NCBI RefSeq assembly: GCF_014204715.1
Contig: NZ_JACHLY010000001.1
Span: 2,077,001 to 2,141,000 of the forward strand
From: Streptomonospora salina
Lineage (GTDB): Bacteria > Actinomycetota > Actinomycetes > Streptosporangiales > Streptosporangiaceae
DNA: 64,000 bases
Reading direction: 5' to 3'
Shown in pieces: positions 53,894 through 62,237 of the stretch (position 1 is the stretch's first letter; each line of letters opens with the position of its first letter). The notes beneath the pieces are model-generated. The model was given only the letters and a program-made list of their open reading frames with translations, did no database searches and was not told where the DNA came from. Made by a program: the position numbers and the translations under genes.

Positions 53894-54583
53894 TCAGCCG
53901 CGGCTACCTCCGGCGCTGCCGCTCCCGCTGTGCTCGGCGGGGGTGACCGGCGCGAGCCATATGCCGGTGATCGCGTCGACCAGCCCCACGGCGGCGGCGT
54001 GCCAGGTGGATGCCGGGGTGGTGACGCCCTCGGCGAGCCGGCGCTCACGCTCGGCGCACATGTGGATCATCAGCTGGCCGGCCATCTCGCTGCGCTCCAG
54101 GTGCGCGGCCAACGGCAGGTCGGCGCAGGAGCTGAGCCCGTCGAGCACGTCGCGCATCGACGGTGTGGACAGGGACTCGGCGACCATGATCTCCCGAAGA
54201 CCGGGGTCGGCCATGGCCTGGGCACCGAAGCGGCCGTACCACGACGGCACGCCGAGCTCGGCCAGGTGTCCGGTGACCGGGTGGACCAGGAGTCCGACCC
54301 AGTCCCGCACGCTGCCGCACCCGCGTTCCCGGGCGAGCAGAGCGACGCGGGCGCGTTCGATCGGCTCGGCGTGGCGGCGCACGATGGCGCGCACCAGCTC
54401 TTCCTTCGCGCCGAAGTGGTAGCTCACCGCGGTGTTGTTGCCCTGGCCCGCGGCCTCGCTGATCTGCCGGTTGGAGACGGCGACCACGCCGCGCTCGGCG
54501 AACAGCCGCTCGGCCGCCGTGATGATCCGCTCGCGGGTGGCACAGGCCCGCGGCCCGTTTCCTCGTCGACCCGCCATGATCAT
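53894..54583 (-). CDS. TetR-family regulator
   Basis: 229 aa. The DNA-binding domain (about 15-65) contains IITAAERLFAERGVVAVSNR and NNTAVSYHFGAKEELVRAIV. The C-terminal region with SWYGRFGAQAMADPGLREIM is of the kind seen in regulators of efflux pumps. It starts 4 bp after the MFS gene on the same strand and probably regulates it. Confidence 0.88.
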   Translation of the reverse strand: MIMAGRRGNGPRACATRERIITAAERLFAERGVVAVSNRQISEAAGQGNNTAVSYHFGAKEELVRAIVRRHAEPIERARVALLARERGCGSVRDWVGLLVHPVTGHLAELGVPSWYGRFGAQAMADPGLREIMVAESLSTPSMRDVLDGLSSCADLPLAAHLERSEMAGQLMIHMCAERERRLAEGVTTPASTWHAAAVGLVDAITGIWLAPVTPAEHSGSGSAGGSRG

Positions 54584-54587
54584 GTCG

Positions 54588-56024
54588 TCACCGCCGCTCC
54601 GGGACTTCTCTCGATCCGCCGACGATCAGGGCTTCGCCCTCACGACCGGCGCCGAACCGCCTCACGGGGCCGTTCCCGTGCTGGTCGTGACGACCGTACC
54701 GGTTTCGGAGGCGGTGGAGGCGACGAGGTGCCGCCGAACCGCACACAGCGGACCCGACGCCGGAACCGGGCGCGCGGCCGGGCGGAGGCGTCGCGGGCGG
54801 GGTCGGACTCCGCGTGCGGTGGGCGATCGGGACCGCAGCGGCCGCGACCGGTGCGAGCACGGCCGCGGCGGCGCTGAGCCAGGACACCGCGGTGGTCAGG
54901 TCGTAGGACACGGTCAGCAGTCCGACCGCCACCGCGGGGCCGCCGGCGCCGAGGTAGAACGCGAGGTGCAGCGCCGAGCTGATCGCCCCGCGCTGGTCGT
55001 CGGGGGCGGCGGCGTCGACGGCCGCGGCCGCCCCGCCGTACGCCAGCCCGTGCCCGGTGCCGGCGGCGACCGCCGCGAGCAGCGTCGCCGGAAGGGAACC
55101 GCCGCCGGTCACAGCGAGGACGGCCAGGGAGCACGCCAGGGCGCCGAGACCGGCGACCTGCGCCAGGGGTGCGCCGAGGCGGGCGGCGACAGGCTGGGCC
55201 GGTACGGAGCAGGCGAGGACGGCGCCCACGACTCCGCCCGTGACCGCGAGGTCGTCGATTCCGGCGGCGCGTCCGAGCGCCGCCGGAATCACCGCCAGGA
55301 ACAGTCCGGCCGCGGTCCAGGCCAAAAATCCCGTAGCCGCCGCCGAAGCGAACCGTGCCCGCAGGCCGGCGGGGACGCGCGGGCACGAGGGGCGCCAGCG
55401 GTGAACGGGCGGCGCGGCGGCGGACAGCGCCGAAGCGCGGCGGGCCGCCTCCCCCAGCAGAACCAGGTGGATCAGGTACGGCAGCACCGTCGGTGCCGGG
55501 GCGTACTGGGCCAGCGCCCCGGCGGCGACCGGGCCCGCGGCGGTGCCGGCGACGAACGCCATCCCGGCCAGCATCGAGGCCTTCAGGCGCCCCTGTGCCG
55601 GGGCGCTGCGGATCATCAGCGCCGTCGCCGCCCCGGTGGCGGCGCCGAGCGCGAGGCCTTGGGCCGCGCGGCCGGCCAGCAGCAGTGCCGGGCCGTCGGC
55701 GATCGCGAAGCAGGCCGATCCCAGGGCCGCGACGCCGACGCTGCACCGTAGTACCGGCCGCGGGCCGAGCGCGTCCGCCGCCGGGCCGAACAGCAGCAGC
55801 GCGGGCGCACTGACCAGGGCGAACGTGGCGTAGATCAGTGTCATCAGCAGATCGCTGAACCCGAAGGCGTGCTGATAGCCGGGATAGAGCGGGCTGGGCA
55901 GGTAGGCGCCGGCGGTGAGTACGACGAGGAGGTAGGCGGCCGTTCTCCGTTCGCGCGCGCTCCGGCGGAGCGCAGCGCCGGGCTCCGGGGCAGGGACCTT
56001 TCCGAAGGTTCGTTTGATCAGCAC
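54588..56024 (-). CDS. MFS transporter
   Basis: 478 aa, about 12 membrane segments. YLPSPLYPGYQHAFGFSDLL opens helix 1, and PAADALGPRPVLR is the loop 2-3 motif. The C-terminal 75 residues after PIAHRTRSPTPP are Arg/Gly-rich and unlike the family, possibly the result of a frameshift near the end. It may export a drug or metabolite. Its start faces the LysR gene. Confidence 0.82.
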   Translation of the reverse strand: MLIKRTFGKVPAPEPGAALRRSARERRTAAYLLVVLTAGAYLPSPLYPGYQHAFGFSDLLMTLIYATFALVSAPALLLFGPAADALGPRPVLRCSVGVAALGSACFAIADGPALLLAGRAAQGLALGAATGAATALMIRSAPAQGRLKASMLAGMAFVAGTAAGPVAAGALAQYAPAPTVLPYLIHLVLLGEAARRASALSAAAPPVHRWRPSCPRVPAGLRARFASAAATGFLAWTAAGLFLAVIPAALGRAAGIDDLAVTGGVVGAVLACSVPAQPVAARLGAPLAQVAGLGALACSLAVLAVTGGGSLPATLLAAVAAGTGHGLAYGGAAAAVDAAAPDDQRGAISSALHLAFYLGAGGPAVAVGLLTVSYDLTTAVSWLSAAAAVLAPVAAAAVPIAHRTRSPTPPATPPPGRAPGSGVGSAVCGSAAPRRLHRLRNRYGRHDQHGNGPVRRFGAGREGEALIVGGSREVPERR

Positions 56025-56055
56025 GCGCCCCAGCGTGCGCCCTAAGAATCATGTG

Positions 56056-56072
56056 GAAAAGCGAACGTTTTC
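56056..56072. promoter_or_regulatory. Possible LysR-type dyad
   Basis: GAAAA-N7-TTTTC in the short AT-rich gap between the divergent MFS and LysR genes, 26 bp before the regulator start. It fits the loose T-N11-A pattern. Confidence 0.4.
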
Positions 56073-56097
56073 GCATGAGATCGTGCAAAATTATTAC

Positions 56098-57006
56098 ATG
56101 ATCGATCCCAAGCTGCGGGTCCTGCAGCTCGTGCACCACTACGGAACCGTCACCGCCGCGGCACAGGCGCTGCACTACACGCCCTCGGCGGTCTCGCACC
56201 AGTTGCGCCAGTTGTCGACCGAGCTGGGCGTGGACCTGGTGGTCCAGTCCGGCCGGGGGATCCGGCTGACCGCCGCGGCCGCGATCGTGCTGCGCCACGC
56301 CGAAGCCCTGTCCGCCCAAGCCGAGCGCGCACGCGCCGAACTCGCCGTCTCCGTGGAGGAAACCGGCGGCCTGTTCACGCTGTGCGGGTTCTCCACGGCC
56401 GCCACCTACCTGCTGCCGCCCGCGGCGGCCGCGCTGCGGGACCGCTACCCGCAGTCGGACGTGCGCGTCATCGAAGCCGAACCGTCCCGCTGCTTCGATC
56501 TGCTCCTGGCCGGCGACGCCGACCTCGCGCTGCTGATCGCCACCGCCGAAACGCCGCCCGCCTCCGACACCCGCTTCGACCGGCACCCGCTGCTGGACGA
56601 CCCGCTCGACCTCGTCGTGCCCAGCGGGCACCCGTTGGACGGGGGCGGGCGGGTCACACTCGCCGACGCCGCCGACGAACCGTGGATCCTCGGGAGCCCC
56701 GGCAGCACCTACCACCACCTGGTGCGCACCGCCTGCATGTCGGCGGGCTTCACGCCCCGCATCGCCCACTACGCCGACGAGTGGGACACCGGGACCGCCC
56801 TGGTCGCCCACGGGTTCGGCATCATCCTGGTGCCCCGCCTCGCGCGGCTGCCGGAAAGCTCGCCGGTGGTGCGCATCCCCCTGCACGGCGAGCCCGCGCC
56901 CGTGCGCCGCATCCTGACCGCCACCCGCCTCGGCAGCCGCGACCACCCGGTCGTCGAAACCGCCCTGGAATCGATCACGGCGACGGCGACCGGCCTGCAG
57001 CGCTGA
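56098..57006 (+). CDS. LysR-family regulator
   Basis: 302 aa. The winged helix (4-62) reads LRVLQLVHHYGTVTAAAQAL and TPSAVSHQLRQLSTELGVDL. The C-terminal periplasmic-binding-protein-like effector domain covers about 88-295. The ATG at 56098 is chosen as it gives the usual N-terminus; an in-frame GTG at 56014 would add 28 unrelated residues. It is divergent from the MFS gene, its probable target. Confidence 0.9.
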   Translation: MIDPKLRVLQLVHHYGTVTAAAQALHYTPSAVSHQLRQLSTELGVDLVVQSGRGIRLTAAAAIVLRHAEALSAQAERARAELAVSVEETGGLFTLCGFSTAATYLLPPAAAALRDRYPQSDVRVIEAEPSRCFDLLLAGDADLALLIATAETPPASDTRFDRHPLLDDPLDLVVPSGHPLDGGGRVTLADAADEPWILGSPGSTYHHLVRTACMSAGFTPRIAHYADEWDTGTALVAHGFGIILVPRLARLPESSPVVRIPLHGEPAPVRRILTATRLGSRDHPVVETALESITATATGLQR

Positions 57007-57163
57007 GCGCCCCGCCGGATACGCACAGCGCCTCCAGGGGCGGGCCGACTCAGCGGGCCGTCAGCACGACCCGTCCGGCGAGTGCGGTCAGGGAACCGCC
57101 CGGCACCCGGTCCGTGCACGTCGGCCGGGCCGGTCCGATTGACGCCCGCACTCGGGCATGGTG

Positions 57164-57173
57164 ATATCGAAAC
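57164..57173. promoter_or_regulatory. ArsR operator half-site 1
   Basis: ATATCGAAAC immediately precedes the arsR start codon. The 9-mer ATATCGAAA recurs at 58049-58057 (complement) and 59803-59811. Confidence 0.55.
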
Positions 57174-57491
57174 ATGCTGATGTCACCGGAGGACTCCGTC
57201 GCCGAGGCCGCCGTGGGCCTGTTCGGAGACCCGCTGCGGGTCCGGATCGTGCGCCTGCTCGCCACGGAGCAGATGTGCACCTGCCACCTGATCGAGCACA
57301 CCGGCGCCCGGCAGACGACCGTCAGCCATCATCTGCGGCTCCTGCGCCGGGCCGGTCTCGTGGAGACCGAGCCCCGCGGGCGCTACACCTACTACCGGCT
57401 GCGGCCGGAGGCGATCGCGGCGGCCGCCGACGGCCTGCGCGACCTCGCCGGCCAGGCCGAGGAGGCACGCGGGCGCTACCGGCCCTGCTGA
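57174..57491 (+). CDS. arsR: ArsR-family arsenical repressor with CxC sensor site
   Basis: 105 aa. Cysteines C35 and C37 (EQMCTCHLIEHTG) match the ELCVCDL-type As(III) site at the recognition-helix start, and a third Cys ends the protein (RYRPC). The recognition helix is RQTTVSHHLRLLRRAGLV. No ribosome site precedes the ATG, so the mRNA may be leaderless. It faces arsC tail to tail and probably controls the island together with the second ArsR. Confidence 0.9.
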   Translation: MLMSPEDSVAEAAVGLFGDPLRVRIVRLLATEQMCTCHLIEHTGARQTTVSHHLRLLRRAGLVETEPRGRYTYYRLRPEAIAAAADGLRDLAGQAEEARGRYRPC

Positions 57492-57531
57492 ACCGGGCGC
57501 GCCGGCGCGCCGCACGGGGGCGGCCGCGGGG

Positions 57532-57945
57532 TCACTCCCGGGCGGGCACGCCCAGCTCCTCCAGCAGTCCTACGATCCGGCGGCGGATCTCGTCGCGGAC
57601 CGGCCGCACCTGCTCCAGGGGCCGGCCGGCGGGATCGTCCAGCTCCCAGTCGAGGTAGCGCTTGCCGGGGAAGACCGGGCAGGTGTCGCCGCACCCCATG
57701 GTGACCACGACGTCGCTGGCGTCCACGGCGTCGAACGTCAGGGCCTCGGGGCGTTCGGCGGCGATGTCGATACCCAGCTCGGCCATGGCGTCGACCGCGA
57801 CCGGGTTGATCGACTCCGCGGGCTCGGACCCGGCGGAACGGACCTCGACCCGGTCCCCGGCGAGGCTGTCGAGGAACCCGGCCGCCATCTGGGAGCGGCC
57901 GGCGTTGTGGACGCAGACGAAGAGCACACTCGGTTTCTCCGGCAC
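57532..57945 (-). CDS. arsC: Arsenate reductase (thioredoxin-linked, LMW-PTPase fold)
   Basis: 137 aa. The P-loop is CVHNAGRS (C11 nucleophile, R17). Resolving cysteines are C85 and C89 in VTMGCGDTCPVFPGKRY, followed by the DWELDDPAG aspartate. The set C11/C85/C89 is that of S. aureus-type ArsC, which reduces arsenate to arsenite for export by ACR3. The GTG start follows AGGAAGG. It is divergent from the arsenite exporter. Confidence 0.93.
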   Translation of the reverse strand: MPEKPSVLFVCVHNAGRSQMAAGFLDSLAGDRVEVRSAGSEPAESINPVAVDAMAELGIDIAAERPEALTFDAVDASDVVVTMGCGDTCPVFPGKRYLDWELDDPAGRPLEQVRPVRDEIRRRIVGLLEELGVPARE

Positions 57946-58037
57946 GGAACTGGCCTTCCTGTAGGACCTGCAGGACCGTCGACGGCGCGGGCTCCGGTGG
58001 CGCGGCGCCGTCTACGCCAACGTATCAGCCCGTATTG

Positions 58038-58057
58038 ATATCAAACGGTTTCGATAT
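58038..58057. promoter_or_regulatory. ArsR operator 2 (arsC/acr3 divergent promoter)
   Basis: ATATCAAA-CGG-TTTCGATAT is an imperfect dyad (one G missing in the left arm) between the divergent arsC and arsenite-exporter genes. Its right arm is the complement of the shared 9-mer ATATCGAAA. Confidence 0.65.
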
Positions 58058-58102
58058 ATGGTGGCCCCGGAACTTCCCGTCCACCCACAGGAGGACACCG
58101 CC

Positions 58103-59194
58103 ATGGGCGCACCCGGCACCGACGCCGCGGCCCCCGATACGGCCGGACCGCCGAAGCTGTCGACCCTGGACCGGTTCCTGCCGGTGTGGATCGGCCTCGC
58201 CATGACCGCCGGCCTGCTGCTGGGGCGCTGGGTCCCGGGCCTGCAAGGAGCTCTGGACGCCGTGAAGGCGGGCGGAATCTCCGTTCCGATCGCCATCGGC
58301 CTGCTGGTGATGATGTATCCGGTACTGGCCAAAGTGCGCTACGACCGGCTGGACTCCGTCACCCGCGACACGCGGCTGCTGGTCAGTTCACTGGTGCTGA
58401 ACTGGCTGGTGGGGCCGGCGGTGATGTTCGCCCTGGCCTGGATCTTCCTGGCCGACCTGCCCGAGTTCCGCACGGGGCTGATCATCGTCGGCCTGGCCCG
58501 CTGCATCGCCATGGTCATCATCTGGAACGACCTCGCCTGCGGCGACCGCGAAGCCGCCGCCGTCCTGGTCGCCCTCAACTCCGTGTTCCAGGTACTGGCC
58601 TTCGGCCTGCTCGGGTGGTTCTACCTGGAACTGCTGCCGGGATGGCTGGGCCTGGACCAGAGCGGCATCGACGTCTCCCCGTGGGAGATCGCGGCGATGG
58701 TGGTGGTCTTCCTCGGCGTCCCGCTGGTCGCCGGCTACCTCACCCGCATCTTCGGCGAGCGCGCCAAGGGGCGCGCCTGGTACGAGGACCGCTTCCTGCC
58801 CCGCATCGGCCCGCTCGCCCTCTACGGCCTGCTGTTCACCATCGTCATGCTCTTCGCGCTGCAAGGCGAGGCCATCACCTCCGGACCCGTCGACGTCGCG
58901 CGCATCGCCGTGCCGCTGCTGATCTACTTCGTGGCGATGTGGGGCCTGTCCATGCTGCTGGGCCGGGCGATCCGGCTGTCCTACGAGCGTTCGACCACCC
59001 TCGCCTTCACCGCCTCCGGCAACAACTTCGAACTGGCCATCGCCGTGGCCGTCGGCGTCTTCGGCGTCACGTCCGGCCAGGCGCTGGCAGGCGTCGTCGG
59101 CCCGCTGATCGAGGTGCCCGTGCTCGTGGGCCTGGTCTACGTGTCCCTGTGGGCCCGGCGCTTCTTCCCCGCGCGCAGCACCGCCGGCGCCTGA
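58103..59194 (+). CDS. acr3: Arsenite efflux permease ACR3
   Basis: 363 aa, ten membrane helices. The catalytic cysteine lies in VGLARCIAMVIIWNDLACGD, the strict ACR3 motif. The second conserved region is FTASGNNFELAIAVAVGVFG with its Glu. LPVWIGLAMTAGLLLGRWVPG begins the first helix. It exports As(III) using the proton motive force. The ATG has CAGGAGGACA upstream. It is controlled by the dyad 46 bp before it. Confidence 0.95.
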   Translation: MGAPGTDAAAPDTAGPPKLSTLDRFLPVWIGLAMTAGLLLGRWVPGLQGALDAVKAGGISVPIAIGLLVMMYPVLAKVRYDRLDSVTRDTRLLVSSLVLNWLVGPAVMFALAWIFLADLPEFRTGLIIVGLARCIAMVIIWNDLACGDREAAAVLVALNSVFQVLAFGLLGWFYLELLPGWLGLDQSGIDVSPWEIAAMVVVFLGVPLVAGYLTRIFGERAKGRAWYEDRFLPRIGPLALYGLLFTIVMLFALQGEAITSGPVDVARIAVPLLIYFVAMWGLSMLLGRAIRLSYERSTTLAFTASGNNFELAIAVAVGVFGVTSGQALAGVVGPLIEVPVLVGLVYVSLWARRFFPARSTAGA

Positions 59195-59423
59195 GAACGG
59201 CGAAACCGGCGGGGCGGGCCGCGCCCGTCCCGCCGGCCTGCACGTGCACACCCGCTCAGACGTGGGCGGAAGCCCTGCGCCCAACCGGGAAGCCGGCGCG
59301 CCGGGGCGCCCCGGGGCGGCGTACCGGCCCGGGGCGGCGGTCCCGGTCGAGCCGCCGAAGCGGGCCTGTTCCGATGCGGCGGGCGTGCACCGGGCACCAC
59401 GGCGGCGATGCCGTCGTGACGCG

Positions 59424-59780
59424 TCAGCAGCAATACCGCAGGTAGGTCCGGAGCTCGTCCAGCGCCGCCAGGCTGCGGTCGCGATCGGAGCGGTAGAGCA
59501 CGATCTTGCCGTCGCGGCGGGAGGCGAGGATGCCGCCCCTGCGCAGCAGGGCGAGTTGCTGGGACGCGGTGGACTGCCCGATGCCGATCCGTTCGGCGAC
59601 CTCCCCGACCGACAGTTCCGCTCCCTGAGCGAACAGCAGCATGATGCGCTGGCGGGGCGGACTGGCCAGCGCTTTGAGGAAGTCGTGGGTGGCCTCGCTC
59701 AGCTCTGCCGAGGCCTGCCCGCGACATGTCGGCTCGGATTCGGAGACCTCGTCAGCCCCCGCACTCGCCCTTTCGGTCAT
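59424..59780 (-). CDS. ArsR-family repressor with C-terminal cysteine pair
   Basis: 118 aa from the ATG at 59780; an in-frame ATG at 59804 falls inside the operator. The winged helix has the recognition sequence IGQSTASQQLALLRRGG. The usual alpha-3 CxC is absent (GAELSVGEVAE). Candidate sensor thiols are instead C19 and the terminal pair C117-C118 (TYLRYCC). It is divergent from the arsO-like gene, with shared operators between. It is a second, differently built arsenical sensor. Confidence 0.82.
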   Translation of the reverse strand: MTERASAGADEVSESEPTCRGQASAELSEATHDFLKALASPPRQRIMLLFAQGAELSVGEVAERIGIGQSTASQQLALLRRGGILASRRDGKIVLYRSDRDRSLAALDELRTYLRYCC

Positions 59781-59793
59781 GCCCCCATCTTCC

Positions 59794-59831
59794 CATATCG
59801 TCATATCGAAATTTCACGATTTTACGATATG
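59794..59831. promoter_or_regulatory. ArsR operator 3 (arsR2/arsO divergent promoter)
   Basis: CATATCG (59794-59800) pairs with CGATATG (59825-59831), and the shared 9-mer ATATCGAAA lies inside at 59803-59811. Together they fill the gap between the divergent arsR2 and monooxygenase genes. Confidence 0.65.
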
Positions 59832-59839
59832 ATCCGGCC

Positions 59840-60919
59840 ATGAGTACACGCGACGACACCGTCATCATCGTCGGCGGCGGCCAGTCCGGGCAGGCCGCCG
59901 CCCGCGCTGCACGTGACGCCGACCTGCGCCCGCTCATCCTCGAAGCGGGAGAGCGCCCCGTCGGCTCCTGGCCCGGCTACTACGACAGCCTCACCCTGTT
60001 CTCCCCCGCCCGCCACAGCGCGATGCCCGGCGCTCCCTTCCCCGGCGGCCCCGACCGCTACCCGCACCGCGACGAGGTCGCCGCCTACCTGGAGCGCCAC
60101 GCCGCACAGCTCGACGTGGAGATCCGCACCGGCACCAGAGTGGAAGCCGTCGAGGCCGACGCCCCCGGATTCACCGTGCGCACCGCCGACGGCCGGACCC
60201 TCAACGCAGCCGGTCTCATCGCGGCCAGCGGATCCTTCGCCAACCCCCACCTGCCCGCGCTGCCCGGGCACGAGGACTTCCCCGGCGAACTCCTGCACGT
60301 GGCCGACTACCGCAGCCCCGAGCCCTACGCCGGCAAGCGCGTCGTCGTGGTCGGCGGCGGCAACTCCGCGGTCCAAGTCGGCTACGAACTGTCCCGGACG
60401 GCGTCGACGACCCTGGCCACCCGCGCCCCCATCCGGTTCCTCCACCAGCTCCGCAACGGCCGGGACCTGCACGACTGGCTGGTGGCCACCGGCTTCGACC
60501 GCCTCCCGCCCGAGTGGCTCATCCACTACGTGGGAGGCACGCTCGTCGTGGAGACCGGCGACTACGAAAACGCCCTGAACTCCGGCCGGATGGACCGGCG
60601 GGAGATGTTCACCGCATTCGACGGCGACCACGTCGTCTGGGCCGACGGCCGGCGCGAACCCGTCGACGCCGTGCTGTTCGCCACCGGTTACCGACCCGAC
60701 CTCGACTACCTGCGGCCGCTGGGCGCTCTGGACGGCGACGGCGCTCCCCTGCACACCGGCGGCGTCTCGGCCACACACCCCGGGCTGGTCTATGCGGGCC
60801 TGGAGTTCCAGCGTTCGTTCTCCTCCAACACGCTGCGCGGCGTCCACCGCGACGCCGAGCACGTCGTCGCGCCGCTGGCCGCCCACGTGCGCAAGGCCCC
60901 GACCGCAGCCGGACTCTGA
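59840..60919 (+). CDS. arsO: ArsO-like flavin-dependent monooxygenase
   Basis: 359 aa. The FAD motif IIVGGGQSGQAAARAARDA and the NADPH motif VVVVGGGNSAVQVGYELSR are both intact, with ATGYRPDLDYL near the end, as in group B flavin monooxygenases. The GSWPGYYDSLTLFSPARHS segment is typical of ArsO proteins from ars operons. It probably oxidises an arsenical. No strong ribosome site precedes the ATG. It shares the divergent operator region with arsR2. Confidence 0.85.
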   Translation: MSTRDDTVIIVGGGQSGQAAARAARDADLRPLILEAGERPVGSWPGYYDSLTLFSPARHSAMPGAPFPGGPDRYPHRDEVAAYLERHAAQLDVEIRTGTRVEAVEADAPGFTVRTADGRTLNAAGLIAASGSFANPHLPALPGHEDFPGELLHVADYRSPEPYAGKRVVVVGGGNSAVQVGYELSRTASTTLATRAPIRFLHQLRNGRDLHDWLVATGFDRLPPEWLIHYVGGTLVVETGDYENALNSGRMDRREMFTAFDGDHVVWADGRREPVDAVLFATGYRPDLDYLRPLGALDGDGAPLHTGGVSATHPGLVYAGLEFQRSFSSNTLRGVHRDAEHVVAPLAAHVRKAPTAAGL

Positions 60920-61010
60920 CCGAGCGTTCACCGCGGAACAGCCGTGCCCACCCGCGGGCCTCCACCGGGCGGGCACAGCCGCATCAGGGCCGAACCGACC
61001 GACGGGCCGC

Positions 61011-62237
61011 CTACGCGGCCCGCTCCGGCCGGGTGAACGCGACCGTAACCGCGGCGATCGCGCCGACGACGGCCAGTACTGCGAACAAGGCGGGGTAGCC
61101 GCCGAGGGGGCCGGCCATCGCCGAACCGGCCCATGGAGCCAGGGCCACCGCCAGCATGAGCGGGGTGTGCAGGACGCCGTTCAGCGTGGCGTAGCGCTCG
61201 ATGCCCCACCGGTCGCTGACGGCCGTGGCCTGCAGCAGCGTGAAGATGCCGCGCGCCATCCCGGCCAGCAGCGCGATCACCATGACCAGCGCCACCGGAG
61301 CGCCCACTGCGGCGAGCAGCGCAGTCGTCGCAGCGCAGGCCGTGAGCACGAGCACCGACCGGGTCTGCGGCCCGGCTCGGCGCTCCAGCGGAGCGTAGAC
61401 CAGCCGGCCCAGCACCTGGCCGATCCCGCCGATCCCCAACGCCCACGCGGCGGTGGTGGCGTCCCAACCGCGGGTGTCCAAGAGAGGGACGAGGTTGACC
61501 ACGACCGCATACACGCCGAACGCCCCCAGTGTCAGTGCGGCGGTCAGCGCGAGGAACGCAGGGCTGGCGATCACCGGACCGACCGTGTTCGAACCGGAAC
61601 TCGGGCGGTCGGTACCGGTGGTGCGGTGCCACGGCGGCGTCAGGACGAGGGCGTGCAGCGGAATCACCAGGACACCGAGCAGAGCCGCCAGCGCCAGGTA
61701 CGCTCCGCGCCACCCCAGAGCCTGCTCCACGGCTGCGGCCAGCGGGGCGAAAATCGTGCTCGCCGATCCGGCCGCCAGCGTCAGCACGGTCAGTGCCCTG
61801 GTGCGCCTGGGCCCGTACCAGCGGGTGAGAGCGGCGAACGCCGGGGGATAGAACAGCCCCGCCATCGCGACCCCCGCCACCAGCCATGCGGCGAAGAAGG
61901 CCCACAGTTCCGGCGCCCACGCGATACCCGCGATCGCGGGCACGGCGACGACGGCCGCGCAGGTCATGACCACCCGCGGACCGGAACGCTCCAGCCACCG
62001 GCCCACGACCGCACCGCCCAGCCCCGCGACGACCTGGGAAGCCGAGAACGCGGCCGTCAGATGCGCGAGCGGCCAGCCGGTGTCCGCGCTGATCGCCGGC
62101 GCCAACACCGGAAACGCGTAGAACAGCACTCCGTAACTCGTAGTGACGGTGATGGACAGCGCAATAAGCGCCCGGCGCGCCCGCGGCGCGACGGCCGCCG
62201 CGGACGCGCCGGGCGCGGTCAGGGTCCTGTGCCTCAC
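61011..62237 (-). CDS. MFS transporter of the arsenic island
   Basis: 408 aa, about 12 membrane segments. The start region ALIALSITVTTSYGVLFYAF and GGAVVGRWLERSGPR are typical of monocarboxylate/OFA-like MFS permeases. The GTG at 62237 overlaps the flavoprotein stop (GTGA), so the pair is translationally coupled. It may export a product of the flavoprotein, perhaps an arsenical conjugate. ArsJ is unlikely, as no GAPDH partner is present. Confidence 0.82.
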   Translation of the reverse strand: MRHRTLTAPGASAAAVAPRARRALIALSITVTTSYGVLFYAFPVLAPAISADTGWPLAHLTAAFSASQVVAGLGGAVVGRWLERSGPRVVMTCAAVVAVPAIAGIAWAPELWAFFAAWLVAGVAMAGLFYPPAFAALTRWYGPRRTRALTVLTLAAGSASTIFAPLAAAVEQALGWRGAYLALAALLGVLVIPLHALVLTPPWHRTTGTDRPSSGSNTVGPVIASPAFLALTAALTLGAFGVYAVVVNLVPLLDTRGWDATTAAWALGIGGIGQVLGRLVYAPLERRAGPQTRSVLVLTACAATTALLAAVGAPVALVMVIALLAGMARGIFTLLQATAVSDRWGIERYATLNGVLHTPLMLAVALAPWAGSAMAGPLGGYPALFAVLAVVGAIAAVTVAFTRPERAA

